From: Parafrigoribacterium mesophilum
GTDB lineage: Bacteria > Actinomycetota > Actinomycetes > Actinomycetales > Microbacteriaceae
NCBI RefSeq assembly: GCF_039652555.1
Contig: NZ_JBDJAF010000003.1
Coordinates: 124,001 to 188,000, forward strand
Reading direction: 5' to 3'
DNA: 64,000 nucleotides
Below, in pieces: positions 23,108 to 30,801 of this stretch. A program made the position numbers and the translations under genes. The notes below the pieces were generated by a model, which saw nothing but the letters and a program-made list of their open reading frames with translations, searched no databases and had not been told where the DNA came from. Position 1 is the first letter of the stretch. Each line of letters begins with the position of its first letter.

Positions 23108-24538
23108 CTACTTGCCCGAGTGTGCGTCCAGGAAGGCGTACAGCTCGGTGTCGTCGACCCCCGGAAAGGTTCCGGACGGAAGCGGAGACAGGATGTGCGC
23201 GTGCAGCCTCGCGCTCGGCCAGGCCTTGTGGGACCACCGCTGCGACACTTCGGCGTCCGGCAACCGGCAACAGGTTCCGTCCGGGCAGCGGGAGGTCGCG
23301 CGGTTGGTGGCCTCCCGACCCCTGAACCACTTCGCGTCCGCGAACGGCACCCCGAACGTGATCGAGAACTCTTCGGAGGATGCGGTTCCGATCTGGGTGG
23401 AGCACCAGTAGGTGCCGGTGGGGGTGTCGGTGTACTGGTAGAACTCCGTGGTGCGGTTGGTGTGGTCGAAGGCGCCGCGAGCGCCCCAGTGCCGACAGAC
23501 GATCTGGCCTTCGGTCGCGCCGGTCACATCCGTGGGCAGCAACAGGCCGTCGTTCTCGTAGCCCTTCTGCAGCGAGCCATCCTTGTTCACCCGCAGGAAG
23601 TGCACCGTCATGCCCAGGTGCACGGTGCCGAGATTGGAGAACCGCAGCGCCGCCGCCTCGTGGGTGACGCCGAAGGCGTCGCGGAAGTCCTCGATCGCGA
23701 GGTTGCGGTTCGCCTTCGCCGCGCTGAGGAAGTCCACCGACTGCTTCTGCGGCATCAGACACGCTGCGGCGAAGTAGTTGATCTCCAGGCGTTGCCGCAG
23801 GAATTCGGCGTAACTGGCCGGTTCGTGGTGGTCGAGGATGCGGTGCGCCAGAGCCTGCAGCGCCATCGACCGCAGTCCGTGGCCGCCGGGGATCGACGCC
23901 GGAGGCAGGTAGATGCGGCCGTTCTCCAGGTCGGTCACCGAGCGGGTCGAATGCGGCAGGTCGTTGACGTAGATCAGGTCGAAGCCCAGACGCTTGGCCA
24001 GCAGGTTCACCGACCGGTGGGTGAGCGCGCCGGTGGCGTGCCCGACGCCCTTGAGCGCATCCTCGGCCAGCTTCTCTATCTCGGGCATGTAATTGTCTTG
24101 GGTGCGCATGTACTGGCGCAGTTCGGTGTTGGCGCGGCGGGCCTCCTCCGGCGTCGCGATCGCCTCCCGGGATCGCCGGGCCAGTTCGTGATGCAGCCCG
24201 ACCAGTGCACGCAGCATCTCATCGGACATCGTGCGGGACGGACGGATGGCCGGCAAGCCGAGCCCGGTGTAGACGGCGCTGCGCTGCATCCTGTCCAGTT
24301 CGATTTCCAGCGCCGCCCGGGGGCTGGGCGGAGCCGAGTCCAGCAGGTCCGCCACCTGCACGCTCAGGGTCGTCGCGATGGACTGCAGCAAGGACAGCCG
24401 GGGTTCGCGTCGCCCGTTTTCCATCAGTGACAGCTGGCTGCCGGCGATCCCGGTCGCGGAGCCAAGCTGATCCAGCGTCAACCCGCGCTCCGTACGGAAG
24501 TAGCGGATGCGTTGGCCCAAGGTGGCAAGATCGGTCAT
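23108..24538 (-). CDS. ramB: RamB-like XRE regulator with IrrE/ImmA-type domain
   Basis: 476 residues. Residues 8-65 are an XRE helix-turn-helix (LGQRIRYFRTERGLTLDQLG, SLMENGRREPRL). The middle holds an IrrE/ImmA-like segment (SMALQALAHRILDHHEP, RLEINYFAAACLMP), though the HExxH metal site is degenerate (ALAHRILDHH). The C-terminal half has TEGQIVCRHWGARGAFDH and CPDGTCC, as in the short-chain fatty-acyl regulator domain of RamB. RamB in Corynebacterium controls acetate and glyoxylate metabolism genes. Here it is divergent from pckG, suggesting direct control of gluconeogenesis. A -10 box seven bases before ATG 24538 suggests a leaderless mRNA. Confidence 0.8.
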   Translation of the reverse strand: MTDLATLGQRIRYFRTERGLTLDQLGSATGIAGSQLSLMENGRREPRLSLLQSIATTLSVQVADLLDSAPPSPRAALEIELDRMQRSAVYTGLGLPAIRPSRTMSDEMLRALVGLHHELARRSREAIATPEEARRANTELRQYMRTQDNYMPEIEKLAEDALKGVGHATGALTHRSVNLLAKRLGFDLIYVNDLPHSTRSVTDLENGRIYLPPASIPGGHGLRSMALQALAHRILDHHEPASYAEFLRQRLEINYFAAACLMPQKQSVDFLSAAKANRNLAIEDFRDAFGVTHEAAALRFSNLGTVHLGMTVHFLRVNKDGSLQKGYENDGLLLPTDVTGATEGQIVCRHWGARGAFDHTNRTTEFYQYTDTPTGTYWCSTQIGTASSEEFSITFGVPFADAKWFRGREATNRATSRCPDGTCCRLPDAEVSQRWSHKAWPSARLHAHILSPLPSGTFPGVDDTELYAFLDAHSGK

Positions 24539-24545
24539 GATTTTT

Positions 24546-24551
24546 ACAATA
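24546..24551 (-). promoter_or_regulatory. -10 box of leaderless ramB-like gene
   Basis: TATTGT on the minus strand, then seven bases (AAAAATC), then the ATG at 24538. The AT-rich stretch around it (24541-24562) is unusual for this window and is also a plausible regulator-binding zone between ramB and pckG. Confidence 0.4.
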
Positions 24552-24713
24552 GCGAAAATTCAGCCATTCTTACCACTCGGTTTCGATGAAAACTGGCTGA
24601 AAAGGTCGCACACTGGGATCACCAGCGTTTTTTGCGCGGGCTCACCCCAACGAGACCGGGCTACAGGACGCGATATTTTCAGCGACAGTTGATGACGAGT
24701 GAGGACGGACCCC

Positions 24714-26588
24714 ATGACCATGACCTCCGCGAGACGCACGGAACCGGACACTGCCCCCAGTGGCCTCGCCCACCGCCCTCCGGTCGACGCCGACAAGAGC
24801 CTGGTCGAGTGGGTCGAACGCATCGCCCGTCTCACCCGCCCCGACGACATCGTCTGGTGTGATGGCTCTCCGCGCGAATACGACACCCTCACCAGGCAAA
24901 TGGTCACCAGTGGCACCCTGATCCGCCTGAACCCTGAGCACCGGCCGTACAGCTTCCTGGCTCGCAGCGACCCGAAAGATGTGGCGCGCGTCGAGGCGCG
25001 CACGTTCATCTGCTCGCTCGACCCGGAGGATGCCGGGCCGACGAACAACTGGCGCGACCCGGTCGAGATGAAGGCGACCCTCACCGAGCTCTTCGACGGA
25101 TGCATGCGCGGTCGCACCATGTACGTGGTGCCGTTCGCCCTTGGGCCGCTCGGCAGCCCGCTCGGCAAGCTCGGCGTGCAACTCACCGACTCCCCGTACG
25201 TCGTGGTGAGCATGAACCTCATGACGCGGATGGGCGCCCCGGCGCTCAAGCTGATCAACGACAAGACGGATTGGGTGCCCGCCGTACACAGCGTCGGTGC
25301 GCCGCTGCTGGAGGGCGACACCGACGTGCCCTGGCCGTGCAATGACACGAAGTACATCACGCACTTCCCGCAGACTCGCGAAATCTGGTCGTTCGGCTCC
25401 CAATACGGCGGCAACGCGCTGCTGGCCAAGAAGGCGTTCGCGCTGCGCATCGCCTCCGTGCTCGCCCGCGACGAGGGCTGGCTCGCGGAGCACATGCTCA
25501 TCCTCAAGGTGACCTCCCCGCGCGGCCGCGTGTTCCACCTGGCCGCCGCGTTCCCGTCGGCCTGCGGGAAGACCAACCTCGCCATGCTGCGGCCGACCAT
25601 CCCCGGTTGGAAGGTCGAGACCATCGGCGACGACATCGCCTGGCTGCGGCCCGGCGCCGACGGCCGCCTGCGCGCAATCAACCCGGAGGCCGGATTCTTC
25701 GGCGTCGCCCCCGGCACGAGCCCGACCACCAACGCGACCGCCATCGACACCCTGTGGGGCAACACCATCTTCACCAACGTCGCGCTGCGCGACGACGGGG
25801 ATGTGTGGTGGGAAGGACTCACCCCGAAGGCGCCGGAGCACCTGATCGACTGGCAGGGCAACGACTGGACCCCCCTGTCCGGGACCCCCGCGGCGCATCC
25901 GAACTCCCGGTTCACCGTCGCCGCCAGCCAGTGCCCGACGATCGCCGACACCTGGGATGACCCCAAGGGGGTCGTCATCGACGCGATCATCTTCGGCGGT
26001 CGGCGCGCCACCAATGTGCCCCTCGTCGTGGAAGCCCGCGAGTGGGAGCACGGCGTGTTCCTCGGCGCCACGGTGTCGTCCGAACGCACCGCCGCAGCGG
26101 AGGGCACCGTCGGCGAACTGCGCCGCGATCCGTTCGCCATGATGCCGTTCTGCGGATACAACATGGCGGACCACTGGTCGCACTGGCTCGAGGTGGGCAA
26201 GCGTCTGCGTGAGACGGCGATCGTGCCGCGGATCTTCCAGGTGAACTGGTTCCGCAAGGGCGCCGATGGCAGCTACCTCTGGCCCGGCTTCGCCGAGAAC
26301 ATGCGGGTGCTGAAGTGGATTCTGGAGCGGGTCGACGGCGAGGTCGGCGCGGTCGACACTCCGATCGGACTGACTCCGCGTCCGGAGGGCATCCAGCTCG
26401 ACGGCCTCGAACTGGCAGACGGCGCCTGGGAGGAGATGTTCGCCATCGACCGCGATCTGTGGTTGTCGGAGCTCGACTCCACGGAGGAGTTCTTCGGGTT
26501 GTTCGGCGACCGGCTGCCGGTGCAGCTCACCAGGCAACTGGCGAGCATCCGATCGCGACTGACCACCACGGATGTCGGAGCCGACTAG
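24714..26588 (+). CDS. pckG: Phosphoenolpyruvate carboxykinase (GTP)
   Basis: 624 residues from ATG 24714, with GAGGA eight bases upstream; a GTG at 24699 is in frame but covers that ribosome site. Motifs include the kinase loop FPSACGKTNLAM near residue 285, PEAGFFGVAPGTS, WGNTIFTN, FGGRRATNVPL and FCGYNMADHW, all typical of GTP-dependent PEPCK. The enzyme converts oxaloacetate and GTP to PEP and CO2, the entry step of gluconeogenesis from acids. The 175-base gap to the divergent RamB-like gene is the likely control region. Confidence 0.96.
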   Translation: MTMTSARRTEPDTAPSGLAHRPPVDADKSLVEWVERIARLTRPDDIVWCDGSPREYDTLTRQMVTSGTLIRLNPEHRPYSFLARSDPKDVARVEARTFICSLDPEDAGPTNNWRDPVEMKATLTELFDGCMRGRTMYVVPFALGPLGSPLGKLGVQLTDSPYVVVSMNLMTRMGAPALKLINDKTDWVPAVHSVGAPLLEGDTDVPWPCNDTKYITHFPQTREIWSFGSQYGGNALLAKKAFALRIASVLARDEGWLAEHMLILKVTSPRGRVFHLAAAFPSACGKTNLAMLRPTIPGWKVETIGDDIAWLRPGADGRLRAINPEAGFFGVAPGTSPTTNATAIDTLWGNTIFTNVALRDDGDVWWEGLTPKAPEHLIDWQGNDWTPLSGTPAAHPNSRFTVAASQCPTIADTWDDPKGVVIDAIIFGGRRATNVPLVVEAREWEHGVFLGATVSSERTAAAEGTVGELRRDPFAMMPFCGYNMADHWSHWLEVGKRLRETAIVPRIFQVNWFRKGADGSYLWPGFAENMRVLKWILERVDGEVGAVDTPIGLTPRPEGIQLDGLELADGAWEEMFAIDRDLWLSELDSTEEFFGLFGDRLPVQLTRQLASIRSRLTTTDVGAD

Positions 26589-26600
26589 GAGAATCGGCAC

Positions 26601-26624
26601 AACGTTCCAACCCCCTCGTGCGTC
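26601..26624 (+). promoter_or_regulatory. Candidate ECF-type promoter
   Basis: AAC at 26601-26603 and CGTC at 26621-26624 are 17 bases apart, the shape of many ECF sigma promoters. It lies about 38 bases before the sigma factor gene at 26663, so self-activation is possible. Confidence 0.3.
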
Positions 26625-26662
26625 TTAGAGTACGTACGCCATGATGGAGCGAGGGAGGGGAC

Positions 26663-27271
26663 GTGGGCGCTCGGGGCACGACAACGGCGGATGTGCCGCC
26701 GAGCGCCGCTGACGGCTGGGAAGGCGTCGTCACGAACCTCGTCGCGCAGCGCGGCGAGGCGCTGACCCGCTACGCGTTCCTGCTCTGCGGCAGCGCGGAT
26801 GACGCCGCCGACCTGGTGCAGGACGCCCTGGTGAAGACGTTCGGCCGGCTCCGCAACGGGTTCTCGGTCTCCAGCGCGGAAGCCTACGTGCGCCGCGCGA
26901 TCCTGAACGGGTACCTCGACGGTGGACGCAGACGCACCCGGTTCCGCAAGATCGTGCACCTGGCGGCCACCCCGGAGGCCGAGGAGTCGCCGGCTGGTGC
27001 CTCGGGCGCCCGGCTGGACCTGCGGGAGCAACTGCTCAAACTCGCGCCGCGCGAACGATCCTGTGTGGTGCTGAGGTATTACGAAGACCTCAAGGTGGAC
27101 GACATCGCCCAGTGGCTCGGAATCAGCTCCGGGGCGGTCAAACGCTACCTCAGCGACGCGCTGGGGAAGATGGCCGTCGCGCTGGCCGCGGACGACCAGC
27201 CGGCCGGCGCATCCACGAACGCCGTCACCGGCGCCATCACGAACGCACAGGGAGCACCCCATGCCTACTGA
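26663..27271 (+). CDS. ECF RNA polymerase sigma factor, SigE-like
   Basis: 202 residues from GTG 26663 with a strong GAGGGAGGGG site. Region 2 is ALTRYAFLLCGSADDAADLVQDALVKTF; region 4 is LKLAPRERSCVVLRYYEDLKVDDIAQWLGISSG, then AVKRYLSDAL. A helix with YVRRAILNGYLDGGRRR lies between, as in SigE-family sigmas. The C-terminal 30 residues are low in complexity. The next gene overlaps by 11 bases and encodes a single-pass membrane protein, the place where an anti-sigma factor is usually found. Confidence 0.9.
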   Translation: MGARGTTTADVPPSAADGWEGVVTNLVAQRGEALTRYAFLLCGSADDAADLVQDALVKTFGRLRNGFSVSSAEAYVRRAILNGYLDGGRRRTRFRKIVHLAATPEAEESPAGASGARLDLREQLLKLAPRERSCVVLRYYEDLKVDDIAQWLGISSGAVKRYLSDALGKMAVALAADDQPAGASTNAVTGAITNAQGAPHAY

Positions 27272-28034
27272 ATCGGAACTGCGCCAGTGGTTGCACGACC
27301 AGGGAGCCACACTTCCCGCGCACCGCGAGCTGGATGCCGGGCGCATCATCCGTCGCAGCAAACGCCGCCGCCTGCCCCGGCAGATCGGTGTGGGAGGGGC
27401 GACGACACTGGCCGTCGCCGGCATCGCCGTCGGCGGCTTCACGGGCCTGAAGCCGGTCCTTCAGGGCACGGCGACCACCTCCGGCGCCTCGCAGAGCCTC
27501 GACAGGGGTGGATCGGAGCTGGCCCCCGCGCGAGACCTCGGGACGGGAACTCCAGCACAGGCCCCAATGCCGGCACAGGGGTTGAACCTGTGTGGCAGCC
27601 CGGTGGCATCCGTTCCGCCGGACCGTTCCGGCCTGGTGCTCACCCCACACTTCCCGTCGAGCGTTCCAGCGAACGGCGAGCCGGTCGACGGAACGGTGAC
27701 GTTGACCAACACCGGGACCACGACCGTCACGGGCAGCACCGCGGCCAGTGCCGTGATCACGGTGTCTGACGGCGGGATCGTGCTGTGGCACAGCAACGGG
27801 CCGACGATCATGCTGGCGAGGCTGATCGACCTGGCGCCTGGCCAGTCGATGGACTTGCCGGCCTTCTTCAGTCCGCTGCGCTGCGAGGCGGGCGATGACA
27901 AGCCGGAGGGTTTCCCCGACAACCTGCCGCCGCTGGCCGCCGGCCGGTACCAGGTCGGTGCGCTGCTCGGAGTCAGTCGTGGCGGTGCGGCGGGTCTGGT
28001 CGGTGGCCCGTCGGTCCCGATCGACCTGCGCTGA
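27261..28034 (+). CDS. Single-pass membrane protein, possible sigma-factor partner
   Basis: 257 residues. A basic cytoplasmic N-terminus (RRSKRRRLPRQI) precedes one hydrophobic segment (TTLAVAGIAVGGF, residues 49-61), leaving about 195 residues outside. The outer part looks like a beta-rich domain (TPHFPSSVPANGEPVDGTVT, TNTGTTTVTGS) with two Cys residues that could pair (NLCGSP, PLRCEAG). It has no zinc anti-sigma HxxxCxxC motif. It overlaps the sigma factor gene by 11 bases, so a sensor or anti-sigma role is inferred from position. No named family is recognised. Confidence 0.7.
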   Translation: MPTESELRQWLHDQGATLPAHRELDAGRIIRRSKRRRLPRQIGVGGATTLAVAGIAVGGFTGLKPVLQGTATTSGASQSLDRGGSELAPARDLGTGTPAQAPMPAQGLNLCGSPVASVPPDRSGLVLTPHFPSSVPANGEPVDGTVTLTNTGTTTVTGSTAASAVITVSDGGIVLWHSNGPTIMLARLIDLAPGQSMDLPAFFSPLRCEAGDDKPEGFPDNLPPLAAGRYQVGALLGVSRGGAAGLVGGPSVPIDLR

Positions 28035-28070
28035 GGCAGAATGCCACACCGCGCGGCAATGTGGTGCGGC

Positions 28071-28076
28071 TAGAAT
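28071..28076 (+). promoter_or_regulatory. -10 box upstream of pspA
   Basis: TAGAAT is a good -10 match and lies 54 bases before the pspA ATG. The leader ends in the ribosome site GAAAGGA. Confidence 0.4.
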
Positions 28077-28130
28077 CCAGCACAGCACGAAACGAGCATC
28101 CGAAGCCACAAGCGTCGAAAGGACCCTCTC

Positions 28131-28874
28131 ATGAGCAAGCAATCGATCTTCGGGCGGATCGCCCAACTGGCCAAAGCCAATATCAACGCACTGATCGACT
28201 CGGCGGAGGACCCGGGAGTCATGCTCGATCAAATGGTGCGCGATTACACCAACAGCATCGCGGAAGCGGAGAGCGCCATCGCCCAGACGATCGGAAATCT
28301 GCGGCTGCTCGAGCAAGACCATGCCGAGGACATCACCAACGCGGAGGACTGGGGCCGCAAGGCGCTCGCGGCCAGCCGCAAGGGCGACGAATTGCGTGCC
28401 GGGGGCAACACCGCCGACGCGGACAAGTTCGATGCGCTGGCCAAGGTGGCGCTCGGCCGGCAACTGTCGGCCGAGAAGGAGGCGCGCACCGCGGAGCCGA
28501 CCATCCAGACGCAGACCAAGGTGGTCGAGCAGCTGAAGAACGGGTTGAATGCCATGCGCGGCAAGCTCAGCGAGCTGTCGGCCAAGCGTGACGAGTTGAA
28601 CGCGCGCGCCAAGACAGTGCAGGCGCAGTCGCAGGTGCAGGATGCGATCAAGAGCATCGACCTGCTCGATCCGACCAGCGAAGTGAACCGGTTCGAGCAG
28701 AAGATCCGCCGCGAGGAGGCGCGGGTGCGCGGATCGCAGGAGCTCGCGGCATCCAGCCTGGACGCCCAGTTCGAGCAGCTCGAGGCCTCCGACGAGCAGG
28801 TCGAGCTCGATGCGCGCTTGGCGGCACTCAAGGCAGGTAGTCCGACGCAGCGCTCGGTCACCGCCGCGGAATAG
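28131..28874 (+). CDS. pspA: PspA/IM30 family protein
   Basis: 247 residues, almost all alpha-helical and charged. It starts with the membrane-binding amphipathic segment SIFGRIAQLAKANINALI and has the family signature DPGVMLDQMVRDYTNSIAEA at residues 29-48. Long coiled coils follow (residues 40-215), as in ESCRT-III-like PspA/IM30. These proteins assemble on the inner face of the membrane and protect it under stress. It stands as a single gene, with no pspB/C partner nearby, as in many actinobacteria. The upstream ECF sigma may or may not control it. Confidence 0.93.
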   Translation: MSKQSIFGRIAQLAKANINALIDSAEDPGVMLDQMVRDYTNSIAEAESAIAQTIGNLRLLEQDHAEDITNAEDWGRKALAASRKGDELRAGGNTADADKFDALAKVALGRQLSAEKEARTAEPTIQTQTKVVEQLKNGLNAMRGKLSELSAKRDELNARAKTVQAQSQVQDAIKSIDLLDPTSEVNRFEQKIRREEARVRGSQELAASSLDAQFEQLEASDEQVELDARLAALKAGSPTQRSVTAAE

Positions 28875-28997
28875 CAACGGCGGAAGAGGAACACCGCGTC
28901 GGTTCCGTGAGGTGCCGCGCGCTTTCGCCCCGTGCCGCTGCATGGGCGGGCACGCGTTTCCTACCGCCTCGCGAGCGCGGCGTGAGAAGCTGTCGCC

Positions 28998-29819
28998 ATG
29001 ACTTACTTCGTCGTGGTGCCGCAGTGGCAAGGATCGGGCTCCGCACGGGCGATGCGGCTTCGTGACGGGGCCGACATCATCCGCGGCGATCTGCCGGCGG
29101 CCAAGACACTGCTGGTGGATGTTCCGCTCGGCGTTGGAGACAGACAGGGCAGCGGCGTGCACGGCCTCACCGCGCTGCAGCTAATCGCCAAGCAGACCAC
29201 GGCGGCCTTGGAGTCCCTCGGCGAGAACGCCCTCGTGATCGGTGGTGACTGCGGGGTCGAATTGGCGGCGATTCCGCATGCGCTGCGGAAGACACAGGGC
29301 AGCATGGCGGTGCTGTGGCTGGATGCCCATCCCGATCTCAATACGGTGCAGTCCTCCCCCTCCGGAGCGTTCCACGGCATGGTGTTGCGTACCTTGCTCG
29401 GCGAGGGCCTGCTGGCGTTGCTGCCGGACCGCCCGCTTCAGACGAAGGACCTGGTGCTCGCGGGCACTCGGGCGCTGGACGAACCGGAGGCGGCGTTTGT
29501 GGAGTCCGCCGGCATCCGGGTGCTCGCCCCAGACGCACTCACCGTGGAGTCCCTGCTCGACGCTCTGACCGCCACCGGCGCACGGAGCGTCTACGTGCAC
29601 ATCGACCTCGACGTGCTCGATCCGGGCGAGTTCGCCGGGATCAGCTATCCCGAGCCGTTCGGGGTGTCCGTGGCCGGGTTGCTGGAGTTGATCCGCGCGG
29701 TCAAGGAACGCTTCCCGCTGGCCGGAGCGGCCGTCACCGAGTTTGCGCCGGCCTCGCCCGAGCAGGCCGCCGACGACCTGCCGACGATTCTGCGCATCCT
29801 CGGGGCCCTCAACTCCTAA
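28998..29819 (+). CDS. Arginase/ureohydrolase-family protein
   Basis: 273 residues. Ureohydrolase motifs are present in order: VIGGDCGVELAAI near residue 82, LWLDAHPDLNT near residue 110, and HIDLDVLDPGEF near residue 200, then PFGVSVAGLLELI and VTEFAPA. In canonical arginases the first motif is GGDHS, whose His binds manganese; here it is GGDC, so Cys replaces that His while the Asp ligands and DAHxD remain. Activity may be on arginine, agmatine or a related guanidino compound. No urea or agmatine genes adjoin it. An inverted-repeat element follows its stop. Confidence 0.82.
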   Translation: MTYFVVVPQWQGSGSARAMRLRDGADIIRGDLPAAKTLLVDVPLGVGDRQGSGVHGLTALQLIAKQTTAALESLGENALVIGGDCGVELAAIPHALRKTQGSMAVLWLDAHPDLNTVQSSPSGAFHGMVLRTLLGEGLLALLPDRPLQTKDLVLAGTRALDEPEAAFVESAGIRVLAPDALTVESLLDALTATGARSVYVHIDLDVLDPGEFAGISYPEPFGVSVAGLLELIRAVKERFPLAGAAVTEFAPASPEQAADDLPTILRILGALNS

Positions 29820-29872
29820 CCTGCGCTGCGGCATCCCCGCCGTTCGCCCCGCTGTGTCACCCGCCGCCTGAA

Positions 29873-29954
29873 CCCGTCTCACGGAGATTTGGTCCGGCAC
29901 CCCCTCGGATCCCAATAGCCCGGCTGTGCCAGGACAGATTCTCCTTGAAACGGG
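29873..29954. repeat. Inverted-repeat element, copy 2 (diverged)
   Basis: Left arm 29873-29895 (CCCGTCTCACGGAGATTTGG...) and right arm 29932-29954 (reverse complement CCCGTTTCAAGGAGAATCTG...) match at most positions but with several changes. The loop again holds GGCAC/GTGCC. It lies between the arginase-family stop and the enoyl-CoA hydratase gene. Total length equals copy 1. Confidence 0.75.
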
Positions 29955-29962
29955 GCAGGAAG

Positions 29963-29968
29963 TAGCAT
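29963..29968 (+). promoter_or_regulatory. -10 box of leaderless enoyl-CoA hydratase gene
   Basis: TAGCAT then six bases, then ATG 29975; no ribosome site fits better. The box directly follows repeat copy 2. Confidence 0.45.
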
Positions 29969-29974
29969 CGAGCC

Positions 29975-30766
29975 ATGGATGCTGGTGACGTGAGGGTCAC
30001 GGTCGAACGCGACGGGCATGTGCTGCTGATCGGGCTCAACCGGCCACACAAGCGCAACGCAGCGGACTGGGGCCTGCTGCAGGAGTTGTGCCTGGCCTAT
30101 GGCGAGTTGGAGCGGGACCCGCAGCTGCGCGTCGGGCTGGTCTTCGCACACGGCGAGCATTTCACTGCGGGACTGGACCTCGCCGACGTCGCCGGCCACA
30201 TCGGACCGGACGGCATCGACATGGTCCCCGACGGCGGGATCAACCCCTGGCAGGTGGACGGCCGCCAACTGAGCAAGCCTGTCGTCATGGCAGTGCAGGG
30301 CACCTGCCTCACGCTGGGGATCGAGCTGATCCTCGCCAGCGACATGGCGGTGGCCGCTGAATCGACCCGGTTCGGGCAGATCGAGGTGGGCCGCGGCATC
30401 CTTCCGTTCGGCGGCGCCACCATCCGGTTCCCGCGGGCCGCGGGCTGGGGCAACGCCATGCGCTGGATCCTCACCGGCGACACCTTCGACGCCGCGGAAG
30501 CCCACCACATCGGCCTGGTGCAAGAGGTGGTTCCGGATGGCGAACAGTTCGATCGCGCCCTGGCTCTGGCCCGGCGCGTGGCGGCACAGGCACCGCTCGC
30601 CGTGCAGGCCACCCTGGCCAATGCCAGGCTCGCCGTCCGTGACGGCGACCCCGCAGCCGAGCGCATGCTCCAACCGGAATTGGTGAGGCTCAGCCAGACC
30701 GAGGATGCCGCGATCGGCATACAATCGTTCCTCACGCGCAGCGAGGCCACCTTCATCGGTCGGTAA
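29975..30766 (+). CDS. Crotonase / enoyl-CoA hydratase-family protein
   Basis: 263 residues. The crotonase fold shows NRPHKRNAADWGLL, the first oxyanion-hole loop EHFTAGLDLADVAGH, and the second oxyanion segment VQGTCLTLGIELILASDMAV. The later active-site region GQIEVGRGILPFGGATIRFP has a Gly-rich pattern and not a clear Glu pair of hydratases, so hydratase, isomerase or another crotonase activity are all possible. The C-terminal helices are complete. It probably acts in fatty-acid or aromatic-acid breakdown. The next gene starts 36 bases later on its own -10 box. Confidence 0.86.
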   Translation: MDAGDVRVTVERDGHVLLIGLNRPHKRNAADWGLLQELCLAYGELERDPQLRVGLVFAHGEHFTAGLDLADVAGHIGPDGIDMVPDGGINPWQVDGRQLSKPVVMAVQGTCLTLGIELILASDMAVAAESTRFGQIEVGRGILPFGGATIRFPRAAGWGNAMRWILTGDTFDAAEAHHIGLVQEVVPDGEQFDRALALARRVAAQAPLAVQATLANARLAVRDGDPAAERMLQPELVRLSQTEDAAIGIQSFLTRSEATFIGR

Positions 30767-30789
30767 CGCGTTTTGGCGGGGTGCGCGCG

Positions 30790-30795
30790 TACTCT
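30790..30795 (+). promoter_or_regulatory. -10 box of leaderless disulfide oxidoreductase gene
   Basis: TACTCT then six bases then ATG 30802. It sets the start at 30802 and not at the GTG of 30781. Confidence 0.45.
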
Positions 30796-30801
30796 CGACC
30801 C

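Noticed and set aside
22745..24430. 561-codon plus-strand open frame
   Set aside because: Shadow of the glycerate kinase end and the RamB-like gene; its amino-acid composition is biased and it has no motif.
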